Below are positions 44,701 through 56,114 of a stretch of DNA of 64,000 bases, piece after piece. The stretch spans positions 13,621,726 through 13,685,725 of the forward strand of contig OX246746.1 in NCBI GenBank assembly GCA_945910005.1. Reading direction: 5' to 3'. The notes below the pieces were generated by a model that did no database searches, was not told the DNA's origin, and saw nothing but the letters and a program-made list of their open reading frames with translations. This stretch comes from Isoperla grammatica (taxonomy: Eukaryota; Arthropoda; Insecta; Plecoptera; Perlodidae). The position numbers and the translations under genes are program-made. Numbering within the stretch: position 1 is the first letter of the stretch; every line of letters starts with the position of its first letter.

Positions 44701-46640
44701 CTAAAACTTAATTAGTTTCTTTTGGGAAGTGAAATTTACTCTTCACCACATTTTGTCTCTTTGGCATTTCTCAAACATTTGTGTATTGTTTTTCGTTTGA
44801 ACCTGAACCCGAATTATTTACAGTGATAAATTTTGAATAATTCTGAAAGACGGAATTATAAGTATAGGCCTAGTGTGTTACTTACCGTAACAGAGTAGGC
44901 TGGCAAACCTGTTGATTTTTTTTTTCAATACTCGGAATAATTTTGTCTTAGTTGCTAGATTCACTGCGTAATTTAATAGGAGTCTTAGATGTTTTATCAC
45001 TGCAAGCGAAAAGATATTTTATTACCACTTCACAATCACTACATAAACTAGTTTCATTTTGTATAGAGTTCTCTATAGAGTTCAGATATCTCAAAACGTG
45101 AGTCGATGTGTCTGGAACTTGAGTAATATGTAATAACGTGTTTTTTTTTTAAATATGCGACAGGATTTTATTTATGTATTATGTTTTATCAGCGCCCCAT
45201 AAAGTTTGACGGAAGTTTCACCTCGACGTATTCTCCGCACTGGCATTGTGACTTTGTCTCGACACCAACTAACTCAAACCTCTCTATATTCATACGTATA
45301 CAACAAACAGAACCAAGCAACAACCCGAAACATGGGGAATTAGTTTGGAAAGAAATCTGTTAGAATACTGCAGACATAGAAAAAACATATCACTGCAGAA
45401 ACCTTTCGCGAAAAGATGATACGAATTGTTTAGTATATTTGAAAAGTTCAAAATACATATTCTGTTTCCCTTCGTATAGTATTCTAGTAGAATAGACAAT
45501 AATTGTCAATACAGTCTTCAGAAACATCTTCTCAGACTCCCATTGGGGAACAAATTTCAATCCTATCATATTATATTTTATGTATAAGGAAAGGGTGCAC
45601 ACAAAAGTTTAAAATCTATTTAAAACAGTTTTCTATCATTTTGATTTTATTGTAGTTTAGGCAATACACTTGACAAAACTAAAGCGTACATCATTATAAA
45701 TATTTAAAGAAAAAAATATTCATTCCATCTTTTTTCAATTCAATTCAATTTAATTCAATTTCAATTTTATTCAATTACCACATATTACAAATCAATATGA
45801 ATTACAATACATTTGTTTTTACGTTGATCAATACCTACTGACAGAAGTTAGTCTTGTGAGCCAGTAGGTATACTATCTGGTGTGTGGAGTACTGAATAAA
45901 ATAATATATTTAACTAAGTATTAACTTAAAAACTAGACTATAACTATGCATTTAATTTAAAATTATAAATAACTAGTAAGATTTTGTGGATTGACGAGAC
46001 GATATTGAGGACTATGATTAATTCCTTAATCTAGTTAGACACTGTAGATTCGCCAAAAAAGTTCTTTATAGTAAAGATTTAAATGAGAAGTATCCAACAA
46101 GTAAAGACATAATGTAAACGTATCCACTACTGAAGAAATCTATTGCCTTCTGTTAATCCTAAGTATACTCCAACTGTACCAGTAACTGTCTGGGTGATAA
46201 AGGGGCAACTAACCTGTCCTAGAGAAAACAAGAAGCGAGTTTCTACTTCCAAGAAAATAGTTCTGGTAATAGCTTTTCCAAGTCCTTCAGACCACACTTA
46301 TTGTCATGAGATTAAAAATACAAAGAGGTCCCCCCCCCCCCCCCCCCCTCCCACCCCGACTGAAGGAAGCAGAATAGCCGCCGAACTGCTAACATATAGA
46401 TTATAGACCATTGCCCATTATGAACGGCCTCGTTGTATCTACTTGATGTAGCATTATTCTCTTCAAAAAGTATAATAAAACTATTCGCTATACTTCTGAG
46501 TAGTTGCAAGAACATATTGGAAGAAATAAAATAACGCGGGGAAACCTTGTGTTGGTTGTGTAAACATGTGTGTTGTTCTCAAAGGCAATACAATACAACG
46601 CAAGAATAATGCGTGTAAACGTTGAATCTAGTATTAATAA
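44701..46640. other. noncoding stretch
   Basis: (AATTC)n-like simple sequence near 45737-45777 and a C19 tract at 46330-46348. No gene recognised. Confidence 0.45.
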
Positions 46641-46644
46641 TAAT

Positions 46645-46908
46645 AATTTTTGTAGGAATCGCTGTTATAGGGTGCACACCAGCTGTAATGTGCCCCTCTT
46701 CAGGTGACTAACTAGGTATATTAGGGTGTTTGGATAGTTGGGAAGGAATGTCCGAGGGCTGATAGTATGACTAAGTCCCAGCATTCGCCTGTATGACTGA
46801 GGAAAACCTCGGAAAAAACCTTCAGTCAGAACTGCCGGTAGCCGGAATCGAACCGGCGACCTCCCGAATTAGAGTCTCGCGTCTTACCGCTGAGCCACCT
46901 CTATCGGT
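46645..46908 (-). mobile_element. SINE-A, best copy
   Basis: The clearest copy of the family. Minus-strand order: GGTGGCTCAGCGGTAAGACG (box A), GGTTCGATTCCGG (box B), ACTGAAGGTTTTTTCCGAGG, CCTCAGTCATACAGG, CTCGGACATTCC, CACCTGAAGAGGGGCAC, then GGTGTGCACCCTATAACAGC and ATTCCTACAAAAATTATTATT. Head, body and tail are complete at about 260 bp. Confidence 0.9.
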
Positions 46909-46909
46909 T

Positions 46910-48600
46910 GAATCTAGTATTGTAGTATTGTAGGTCCCCACCCCCGGCGCCACCTGTCTGCGAGTTCTCTCCTCTGGATTCATATACCGACAAGTCGTTA
47001 ATTGCAATAATAGTTATACATTACTTAAAAATGTATTCTCAATTTACATATTATATAGTCTTCAAAATACTTCGTTTTACGATTTTGGTAAACTTTGTTA
47101 CCTATTCGTTTGCGGTGATGACAAAGGCACGGGTGACTGAGGTATACTCACTTCTATCAGACTACTCGCCATGTAATAATCATTATTATTAATTCTTATT
47201 AATACATCTAAAGCCCATACAAATTTTCGCCAGTGATTGAGGAAAACTGGCAGTGGGCGACTAAACAATAGGTTTTGTCTCATTTAGAAACTGCAGAGTT
47301 GAATACGTCTTTCAATTAATGACCCATTGTCTTCATTCAATTCTTCATAAGCCATTTCTCTTCTTGAAATTAAGAATTCGAGATATTATGAAAGAAAGAC
47401 GTTCCTATTCTATAATCTAGTTCGAAGAAATTTAATTGGTTTTCAATATTGATGTACTTTCCTATATATTTGAATCACGTTCTTGTTTATAGGCCTCCGA
47501 AATTAAACTTTTATCTGCTTGGATAATCCCTTAGTACACGCACGAATTAGTAGGCGCGATATTGTCTGTATGATAGATATAACAAGACACACAACATAGG
47601 GTCTTCATATCTCTGAACGATTGCAATACACTGCTGTCTTTTACTCATGCTTATTTGTTTCATATCGAGCTAGAACCTTTTATTGAAAGAGTGCAATTAT
47701 TGTATTGTGGAGAGAGCTCGATGTAGAGTTGGAAAGTCTTGGGGGAAGGGGGGTGTGAGTCCTGGACAGTTCCGCCGCACTGAAGGGATAAGGGAACGTT
47801 CATATGGATGGGTAGCAAGAATGATAACAGAAAAGGAAAATCATGGGCGGTACCACAGTAGTGAAAGAAACATATGTTTATGCGAAGTGTACTAAAATAA
47901 ATGTAAATGTGTACTGTTAATGTTAATATGTATTAAATTTGCACTAGTGGATGTAATTATCTGTTGCAAAAGACTTAGTAATAATAATAAGTGTAGTTAT
48001 CTGTGGTACAACCATTTGGGCCTATTCAATGATATCAGAATAACAAAACACTCATTTCATGATGGGGGAGTCATGTTAATCTCTTTAAGCTTTTCGCCTC
48101 ATTGTAGACTGATAGACCAGCGAATATTATTCAGTATTCACTGACTTCGTTGGCCGTTCCCTCGTCGCATGGGGCCTCTTTTTACTGTAAGCACTGTAAG
48201 TCTACTTCAGTTTCAATACTTCCACAACGAGGTGGGCCGACTGTTGGACTTGACTTGGCCATGCCTATACCATACCTCACTGGTGACTGTGCCCCTCTTC
48301 ACTGTAAACGAACTCGATACCAGCTTGCTGAGCATACGTTGTGGTATAAATACCAATTACGTGCATGTGTATATGATCTACTTTGGCAAATGCCTCCTTC
48401 TAAACGCCGTGGTATATTGTAGTGAATTAGAAATTCATATTAGTGAAGAGAGCAATTTAACTTTCTAAAGCTCAAGGCAGGCAACAAAATGGTAATCAAG
48501 TATGAAGTGGTCAAAGGTATAATGTGATGACCCTAGCTCTACAAGGGCGGGGTGAAACTGTGTTAGCTTTAAGAGGTCGCTACCACTCATAATAATTTCT
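46910..48600. other. noncoding stretch, nothing recognised
   Basis: Short frames only, none with a domain signature. Confidence 0.45.
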
Positions 48601-48602
48601 AT

Positions 48603-48775
48603 AGGTCTCTCACAGCAAGAAGTAGGTAGTATCAGGACCGCCTACATTTAGTTTCCAACTTAACAAGCACGAATCACTGACGTTTTTCGTGATCATCTAG
48701 TACAATTTGGTTGCGGTAAGTTTTTTGACGGTAACGTACAAGAAAACGTGCAAGCAGGTTTCAGTCAAGCTCTGC
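48603..48775. mobile_element. half copy of the 61050-type MITE
   Basis: GGTCTCTCACAGCAAGAAGT, the ATCAGGACCGCC block, TTAGTTTCCAACTTAACAAG, AGTACAATTTGGTTGCGG and AAGAAAACGTGCA match the left half of 61050-61348 in the same order. The right arm is missing, so this copy is truncated. Confidence 0.85.
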
Positions 48776-48779
48776 CAAA

Positions 48780-49478
48780 TCTGTGGTTGTTTATGTATGT
48801 CACTACACAAGTATGGTTGTTCACAGTCGTTTAATCCACAACTATGGAGTGTATTTTATTGTTGTTTAGTGTGTAAGTGATAATTATTTAAATTGCCAGT
48901 TTGCAATTGAATGTCTCAGGAATACTTGGGGTTCGAGATATCGTGTTCTTGTATACCAGCACCTTTACTGCCATAATTTTGTTACTCAACACCCTTACAT
49001 TGCCATTAATTGAACCAAGATTTAAGATTTAAAGTAAAGGAAACCGAAAGGCTAAGGAAAATTAGAAATTACCTCTCCTCTTTGGCTCCCCGACCCACCC
49101 TCCATCAAGTTTGCTACTTTTAATAATATAATTAATCTTCACTAAAAAGTTTCTTTACCAGCTCCGCTTCCCGGCTGTAACGTGTGAATGTTATAAGCAT
49201 GTTCATAACAGTCGACAGAGTTAAGATTAGCTACCTTAGTAGTAATGCAGTTAGCATTGTGAAGGCACTGATAGACAAACAAAGGAAGTCATGCATGCAT
49301 TGGATTTACCTGGATGTTCCCTTGTTCGTGGTGGAAGGACGTGCATACACCTTAGATGTTGTGGATTGAAACAATGTAAGACTCGATAAAAGGCATAGAA
49401 AAAGATAAGTAGGGCCCTTTTTGATAAATCCTTTTGAAAGTCATCTAAACCAAACAGCTGACGTATCTTTATCATTTT
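48780..49478. other. noncoding stretch, nothing recognised
   Basis: AT-rich DNA, no supportable feature. Confidence 0.45.
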
Positions 49479-49729
<251 letters not shown>

Positions 49730-49971
49730 GAAAAGGGTTTCAAATTTGTCTGGTGGAGTAATGGCAAAGTCCTAGTAAGGCGCAACGAGGATACGCGGCA
49801 GGTCATTGCATTGCATTGTTCTGACTTCTGTTTCTTTACTTTTGTGTTTCTGATTTCTGCTACGAATGTGCTAATTTACGTCTTTTATTTGTATGTGACC
49901 CACTGATAAGCCACTAGGCTTAGTGGGATATTAAGTATGCACAAATTGAAATGTACATTGCTTAAGTTTGT

Positions 49972-49973
<2 letters not shown>

Positions 49974-50031
<58 letters not shown>
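49974..50031. repeat. A23 run followed by (TTA)n
   Basis: GTTTGTAATAAA leads into A23 and then about 11 TTA triplets. AATAA plus polyA suggests a retroposed 3' end pointing right; the (TTA)n may be a second, opposing tail. Confidence 0.8.
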
Positions 50032-50927
50032 TTATCGTCGCAATACATATACAAACTCAATCAAAACTGGCGTTAACATATTGTACGGACATAAATGTCA
50101 AGTATTTCAATGTGCTTACCTTATTAGACTACTTAGAATTAATTAAATATATCATTGTTCATATTATTTCTCCAAAACCAACAGCTGTATATGCTATGTA
50201 CGGTCGTGGCAGATTTCTACTCATCGCAGCATTCGCTCTTCGTACTGTGGAAACCACGAAAACAACCATGAGGACATGCTGGTTAGCAGAAAGAGAAATT
50301 ACAAGATTCATGCAACATGTCTTATGGTGTGTAAGATACTGTAATTGACTTACACCGTGTGAAAACTAGAAAGAGTAATACACTAGATAATTAGGTATTT
50401 TTTAGAAATGGAAGTTGCAAAAATATGCATAGGACGGAGGGGTGCTAGCGGCCAGAGGAAATTTTTCTAATAACATTGCCATCGCATTAAAAACAGGTTG
50501 AATGAATATCCGAAGTCATACCACAAAATGTATAAGGCTGAAAAAAGTGTTGTAGATAATACAATGAAAATCAACGATTATTTCAACTCAGTGTAGGTTG
50601 GGGGGGGGGGGGATGAAATAGCTCGTGTTGTAACGTTGGCGACCCCTGAGGCACAGATCCTACCCACCAGTGAGGCGCGCGGGGAGTCGGGGACAGGAAC
50701 TCGGCTCAAACCTAATTTGAGGCAAGGTAAACACAGTTCCCGCTGAAATATTTACTAGCGGATGTAGCAAAACAAAGAAACTACATAACGTGCTTCGCTA
50801 CCAACTATCGCGATTAAGATTAGAAATCGTAGAAGCATCAAAGGGCGAACCATTCCCGAGCTCAAAGAACGGTGAGTTTAATTTCTACGGCAAATAAATT
50901 TTACAACTTTCGGAGTCCCCTGTACTA

Positions 50928-52040
50928 GACGGTCAGCTATCCCCCCAAATTCAACAGAATGGTCTCACTCGGCCGGACCAGTCGAGAGTAGGCTCAAAAA
51001 TTTCGTAATTTTTAGCTGATTACAACAAAGTCAATCCGGAAAACGAAATCGGTAGCTTTTACTTTTTATAGCCAAAAAACGGCAAAAAATGGCAAAAAGT
51101 AATTGTTTAAATACTACAAGACTAGTTGACTGATAACGCTGGGACAGGTGTCGAACAATTTGTTATTTCATGTAAAATTAAGAAAAAGTAATGCAAAAAT
51201 GGAAATCGCTACCGTTTTGCCCTGGGAGAATAAAAACGGCAAAAATGGCACACATTTCATTTAGAAGACCAGTTAACCGATAACACTGGGAGAAGAGTAA
51301 AAAAACTCGGTATTTCAAACTACATGTATCTAATAACAAATAATGTGAAGTTCGAAAACATAAACACGGCCTTTAAAATCAAGAAACGGCAAAAAAACGG
51401 CACCAATGTATCATAATATAGAAGACCTATCGACCGATTACACTGAGACTGGTGGCACGAACTCGATATTTAAAACTAATTCATAACAAATAAAGCGACT
51501 ATCGTAATCGATAGCACTTGGCCTTTAGAGAAATCAGAAATCGGTAAATAAACCGGTAACTATTACTTTGTATAGACAAAAAGACGGCAAACAAAATTAC
51601 AATTTGTGAACTTCATTACCAATTTCTGATAATGCTTGGAGAGATGTCAACAAATTTTATATCTTTTAAGGAAAGCGAAGAAAATGTAATTCGAAAATTT
51701 ATAATCATAGAGTAAGGCATTAACCAAAAATAAAAGGGGGGGAGGGGGGCATAAAAGGGCCATTTAGTATGTAGTATAAGTGACCGATAAACTTCAAGTA
51801 ACCCCTCACATTTTATGGGAGAGATATATGACAACACATTTCATACTTAAAGCAAAATACCTAACAAAATATTGTGTGTGTTACACAACACTCATCATAA
51901 GTAATATAACAATAATTGAAATCAGTAGCTCTTTAGATTTGAGAGCAGAAAACGGCAGAGGGCAACTTGTCAGATGTGCGACCAATAAAAATGACAAATG
52001 CGGGTGGGTAACGAATCAAAACAATGCTATTTGATAGTGT
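50928..52040. mobile_element. older left end of the same TIR-transposon family, with subterminal repeats
   Basis: Begins GACGGTCAGCTAT and keeps CTCACTCGGCCGGACCAG, GTAGGCTCAAAAA, CAATCCGGAAAACGAAATC and TTTATAGCCAAAA, as in 52333-52472, but more diverged. Four or so subterminal units of about 130 bp follow (for example GATAACGCTGGGACAGGTGTC, GATAACACTGGGAGAAG and GATTACACTGAGACTGG, each near CGGCAAAAA). The same units occur inverted before the right TIR at 54351. Confidence 0.75.
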
Positions 52041-52332
52041 TTTAAGATAAATTATAAATCTTATATATATTTCATTTCTTTCTTAAACACAAAATTCACC
52101 AAGAAGGGTGTGTTTATCAAATCAAAGTTCAAACGCTCAAAATACGTTCAAAACAGTACATTGTGTTCTCAGACTTGTTAAAGTAACTGCACATTTTATT
52201 TAGAAAGGTTTTATTTTGGTACCATTTGACATAACTGTACCTTTGATTGTTGCATTGCCTATAGGTCAACTCTGCTTAGATAAAATATTTGTCGATGATA
52301 AGCCACTGTTTTCTGACTAAGCAGGCGATTTA

Positions 52333-52472
52333 GACGGTCAGCTATGCACTTTTGTGGTCTCACTCGGCCGGACCAGCTGAGAGTAGGCTCAAAAAATTCG
52401 TAATTTTTACCTGATTACAGCAAAGGCAATCCGGAAAACGAAATTGGTAGCTTTCACTTTTTATAGCCAAAA
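52333..52472. repeat. left TIR (140 bp)
   Basis: Tip GACGGTCAGCTATGCACTT, ending TTTTATAGCCAAAA; pairs with 54212-54351. Confidence 0.92.
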
Positions 52473-52481
52473 TTATCAGAC

Positions 52482-52898
52482 GTGAATGCGCTTCGATATC
52501 ATATGTACTGCACTCGGGGAGGTGCCGTCGACCCAGAAACCTTACCTCCATGTCGCTCAACACTTCGGTTGCACATTGACAGATCAAACTACCAAGCAGC
52601 TATCTGGAAAACATCTCTCCTCCAATTCCAAAGTATCCCACTCCCATTCGACCATGGCTGGTGCCTGGAAGATGGTTCTATTGCTATCCAATGGCTTGCA
52701 ACGAAACCAGCCCCAGAAGAAGTATTAGAATTAATATCATGCAAATGCAAGCACTGTTCTACAGCTAAGTGTCAGTGCAAGGAGCTAAAGCTTAGATGTA
52801 CAGACTTGTGTTCCTGTCAATAGCAATGCAAAGAGGTGGAAGAAGATACCTTGCTACCACTAATAGAGGAAAGCTATTGCAGTGAGGACAGTGACTGA
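52482..52898 (+). pseudogene. C-terminal remnant of a CXC-type cysteine-rich protein carried by the TIR element
   Basis: The frame reads PETLPPCRSTLRLHIDRSNYQ, then AAIW, PFDHGW.LEDGSI.I.W, PAPEEVLELISC and a cysteine cluster CKCKHCSTAKCQCKELKLRC followed by TDLCSC. This PPT/LPP...H..R..YQA.IW...W...PAP...LEL..C.C...C...LRCTDLC.C layout is a pattern I associate with a widespread family of invertebrate uncharacterised proteins of probable transposon origin; the name is uncertain. A TAG at 52821 ends the frame. In-frame coding-like sequence continues (QCKEVEEDTLLPLIEESYCS...) to TGA at 52896. The N-terminal part is gone, since the left TIR abuts it. Called a last-exon remnant. Confidence 0.6.
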
Positions 52899-54211
52899 CC
52901 TGGATTTCTGAGGTATGTAGGCTATTACTAAGCCCTCATTATATACGTCTTAATATTTTAAAATCAAAATATAATTTTCGCGTTACCGATGCGACTATAT
53001 ATGTGAACGTGTTTCTGTTTTAGTGAGTCTCGAAGCATAGCAGATATGTACAACACGGTGACGAGGATGCACTAGTTTGTCATGTACTCCACATTAAAGT
53101 ATATAGTTTGTAAGTGCTGTAAATTTAAACATCATCTCACATGTGTGTTTTAGTTGTATTTACATTAGTGATCCATTTAATTGTATAATAATGTATAAAA
53201 TCATGAGCTATCATCTACATAACTACATGTGACGGCCTGCTTGATGCTTCGCAGGTTTACAATGACTTTTTTTAAACAAGTTTACATTTACATGGCAAAA
53301 AAAATGTATATGCCGAACATGCACCTAATAAATAATAATATTATAGATTTATTATTATTATAGATAATATTTTAATCACACAACAAACCGTCTAGAATTT
53401 ACGGAGTTGGAACACATGCCTTCAATATGTATTTTTTCCTTGTATTTGATCTTTTATAAATAACTGGAGACAATATTGTGATGTTTTTCGTTTTCGTGTA
53501 AATAAATTACGAATAAATATTGAACAACGGGGTTCATTTATCTTTTCCAATTATACATTTTTCTTCCTACCCAATTATCTTTTCCTGCAAATCGTATGTC
53601 TTTGTTGCCGTTCTTCAAGCTCTTAAAATAATACCAACAATTTAAATGCGACTTACCTTTTATGACCGTTTCCAACTGCATTTGTGTTTATTCTATTTTG
53701 GCGGAAATAATAACACTAATATTATAACGAACCCCCCCCCCCCCCCCCCACTCCACCTTGTTTTTGGTACCGTTTTGGCCCTTTAGTATCTGAAGTATCT
53801 GAAAGGTAAAAGGTAATGTTTAGAAGTTTGCACGCTGCTTACAATCGCATTTGTTGCCATCCCTCCCAGTAAGTTTTGTCAGCCAATTAATCTAAAAGAC
53901 GGCAGTGCCCTTTTGGTGCCTTTTTTATCTATAGCCTAAAGGTACACATATTGAGTTTCACTATTTATTCTACATTATGCCTATAAAATATCAAATTAGT
54001 TTACCTCTCCCATTGTTACCGGTCAGTTGGTCGATAAAATAAATTATGCCATTTTTTGCCGTTTTTAGGATCTCAACGCCAAATGGTACTGAATTCCATG
54101 TTCGCATTATGTTTTATTCATTTCTCACAAAATATCGAGTTTTTTGACACCTTGCCCAGCGCTATCACTCAATTGGTCTTGTAATCGATAAAATTCCCTT
54201 TTTTTACCGTT

Positions 54212-54351
54212 TTTTGGCTATAAAAAGTGAAAGCTACCGATTTCGTTTTCCGGATTGCCTTTGCTGTAATCAGGTAAAAATTACGAATTTTTTGAGCCTA
54301 CTCTCGGCTGGTCCGGCCGAGTGAGACCACAAAAGTGCATAGCTGACCGTC
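54212..54351. repeat. right TIR (140 bp)
   Basis: Reverse complement of 52333-52472 with about two substitutions; ends AGTGCATAGCTGACCGTC. Confidence 0.92.
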
Positions 54352-54787
54352 ATACAAGGATAAATAATTCAGTAACTAGCGTGGAAACGCGAACTTTTGA
54401 AACGGAGTCTCTCCGCCCCAAACGAAAAATCAACACACCAAAAACATATTAGCATGTTAAAACAATGATAGTGGCAACGCAAGTAGCCAATTAGCATTCT
54501 TTGCAGAACTGTATAAGTATAATGCAAATTGAAAAATTGTACATGCGTGCGTGTACAGCCGTGTATCATTTCTATGGTCATGTCATCAGCTGTGAGCAGC
54601 ACGCAGAGCAGAGCAGACGAGCAGAGAGCCACTGTTGAGCAGTGCACTACCGGTTCGCTGAAACTCATAATAAATGAGAGGTATTATAGAAACCGCAGCT
54701 CGTATTTAGAAAACAACTTGACGATCCGCCGCAGGCTGGATAAGAGAAGTCAACGCTAATGACTTCAGTGACAATTAGAGAAGTAGC

Positions 54788-56112
54788 TAGAAGCACACAC
54801 TGGTGTCCTAGAGATGTCCTCACGCGAGAAGGCACGTTGCTATCGGAAGCTTGAGCAGACACTGCAGGTGTCCTAGAGATGTCCTCACGCGAGAAGGCAC
54901 GATGCTAGCAGAAGCTTGAGCACACACTGGTGTTCTAGAGCTGCCCTCACGCGAGAAGGCACGATGCTAGCAGAAGCTTGAGCACACACTGGCGTTCTAG
55001 AGCTGTCCTCACGCGAGAAGGCACGATGCTAGCAGAAGCTTGAGCACACACTGGTGTTCTAGAGCTGCCCTCACGCGAGAAGGCACGATGCTAGCAGAAG
55101 CTTGAGCACACACTGGTGTTCTAGAGCTGCCCTCACGCGAGAAGGCACGATGCTTGCAGAAGCTTGAGCACACACTGGTGTTCTAGAGCTGTCCTCACGC
55201 GAGAAGGCACGATGCTAGCAGAAGCTTGAGCACACACTGGTGTTCTAGAGCTGTCCTCACGCGAGAAGGCACGATGCTTGCAGAAGCTTGAGCAGACACT
55301 GGTGTTCTAGAACTGCCCTCACGCGAGAAGGCACGATGCTAGCAGAAGCTTGAGCACACACTGGTGTTCTAGAGCTGTCCTCACGCGAGAAGGCACGATG
55401 CTAGCAGAAGCTTGAGCACACACTGGTGTTCTAGAGCTGTCCTCACGCGAGAAGGCACGATGCTAGCAGAAGCTGAAGCACACACGGGTGTTCGTGTTCT
55501 AGAGCTGTCCTCACGCGAGAAGGCACGATGCTAGCAGAAGCTTGAGCACAAACTGGTGTCCTAGAGATGTCCTCACGCGAGAAGGCACGATGCTAGCAGA
55601 AGCTTGAGCACACACTGGTGTTCTAGAGCTGTCCTCACGCGAGAAGGCACGATGCTAGCAGAAGCTTGAGCACACACTGGCGTTCTAGAGCTGTCCTCAC
55701 GCGAGAAGGCACGATGCTAGCAGAAGCTTGAGCACACACTGGTGTTCTAGAGCTGTCCTCACGCGAGAAGGCACGATGCTAGCAGAAGCTTGAGCACACA
55801 CTGGTGTCCTAGAGATGTCCTCACGCGAGAAGGCAAGATGCTAGCAGAAGCTTGAGCACACACTGGTGTTCTAGAGCTGCCCTCACGCGAGAAGGCACGA
55901 TGCTAGCAGAAGCTTGAGCACACACTGGTGTTCTAGAGCTGCCCTCACGCGAGAAGGCAAGATGCTAGCAGAAGCTTGAGCACACACTGGTGTTCTAGAG
56001 CTGTCCTCACGCGAGAAGGCACGATGCTAGCAGAAGCTTGAGCACACACTGGTGTTCTAGAGCTGTCCTCACGCGAGAAGGCACGATGCTAGCAGAAGCT
56101 GAAACACTCATT
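54788..56112. repeat. 62-bp satellite, about 21 copies
   Basis: Unit: CTAGAGCTGTCCTCACGCGA, GAAGGCACGATGCTAGCAGA, AGCTTGAGCACACACTGGTG and TT. Variants GAGATGTCC, GAGCTGCCC and TGCTTGCAG recur in blocks, which implies higher-order amplification. One unit near 55490 has a small GTTCGT insertion. Spacers are not unique, so this is not a CRISPR-like array. Confidence 0.97.
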
Positions 56113-56114
56113 GG

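Larger units (their letters stand above)
52333..54351 (+). mobile_element. DNA transposon derivative, 2,019 bp, with 140-bp TIRs
   Basis: The left TIR 52333-52472 and right TIR 54212-54351 are reverse complements with only about two mismatches over 140 bp; the tip is GACGGTCAGCTATGCAC. Internally it retains a coding remnant (52482-52898), AT-rich spacer with a C18 tract at 53732-53749, and right-side subterminal repeats from about 53880. The left subterminal region seen in the older copy is absent, so this copy is probably internally deleted. I cannot assign a superfamily or a target-site duplication. Confidence 0.85.

Noticed and set aside
46820..46905. tRNA gene with good A and B boxes
   Set aside because: It is the head of a dispersed SINE with a shared 180-bp body and tail; no proper acceptor stem pairing or 3' end of a mature tRNA.
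54788..56112. CRISPR-like repeat array
   Set aside because: The whole 62-bp unit repeats with no unique spacers, and the genome is eukaryotic.
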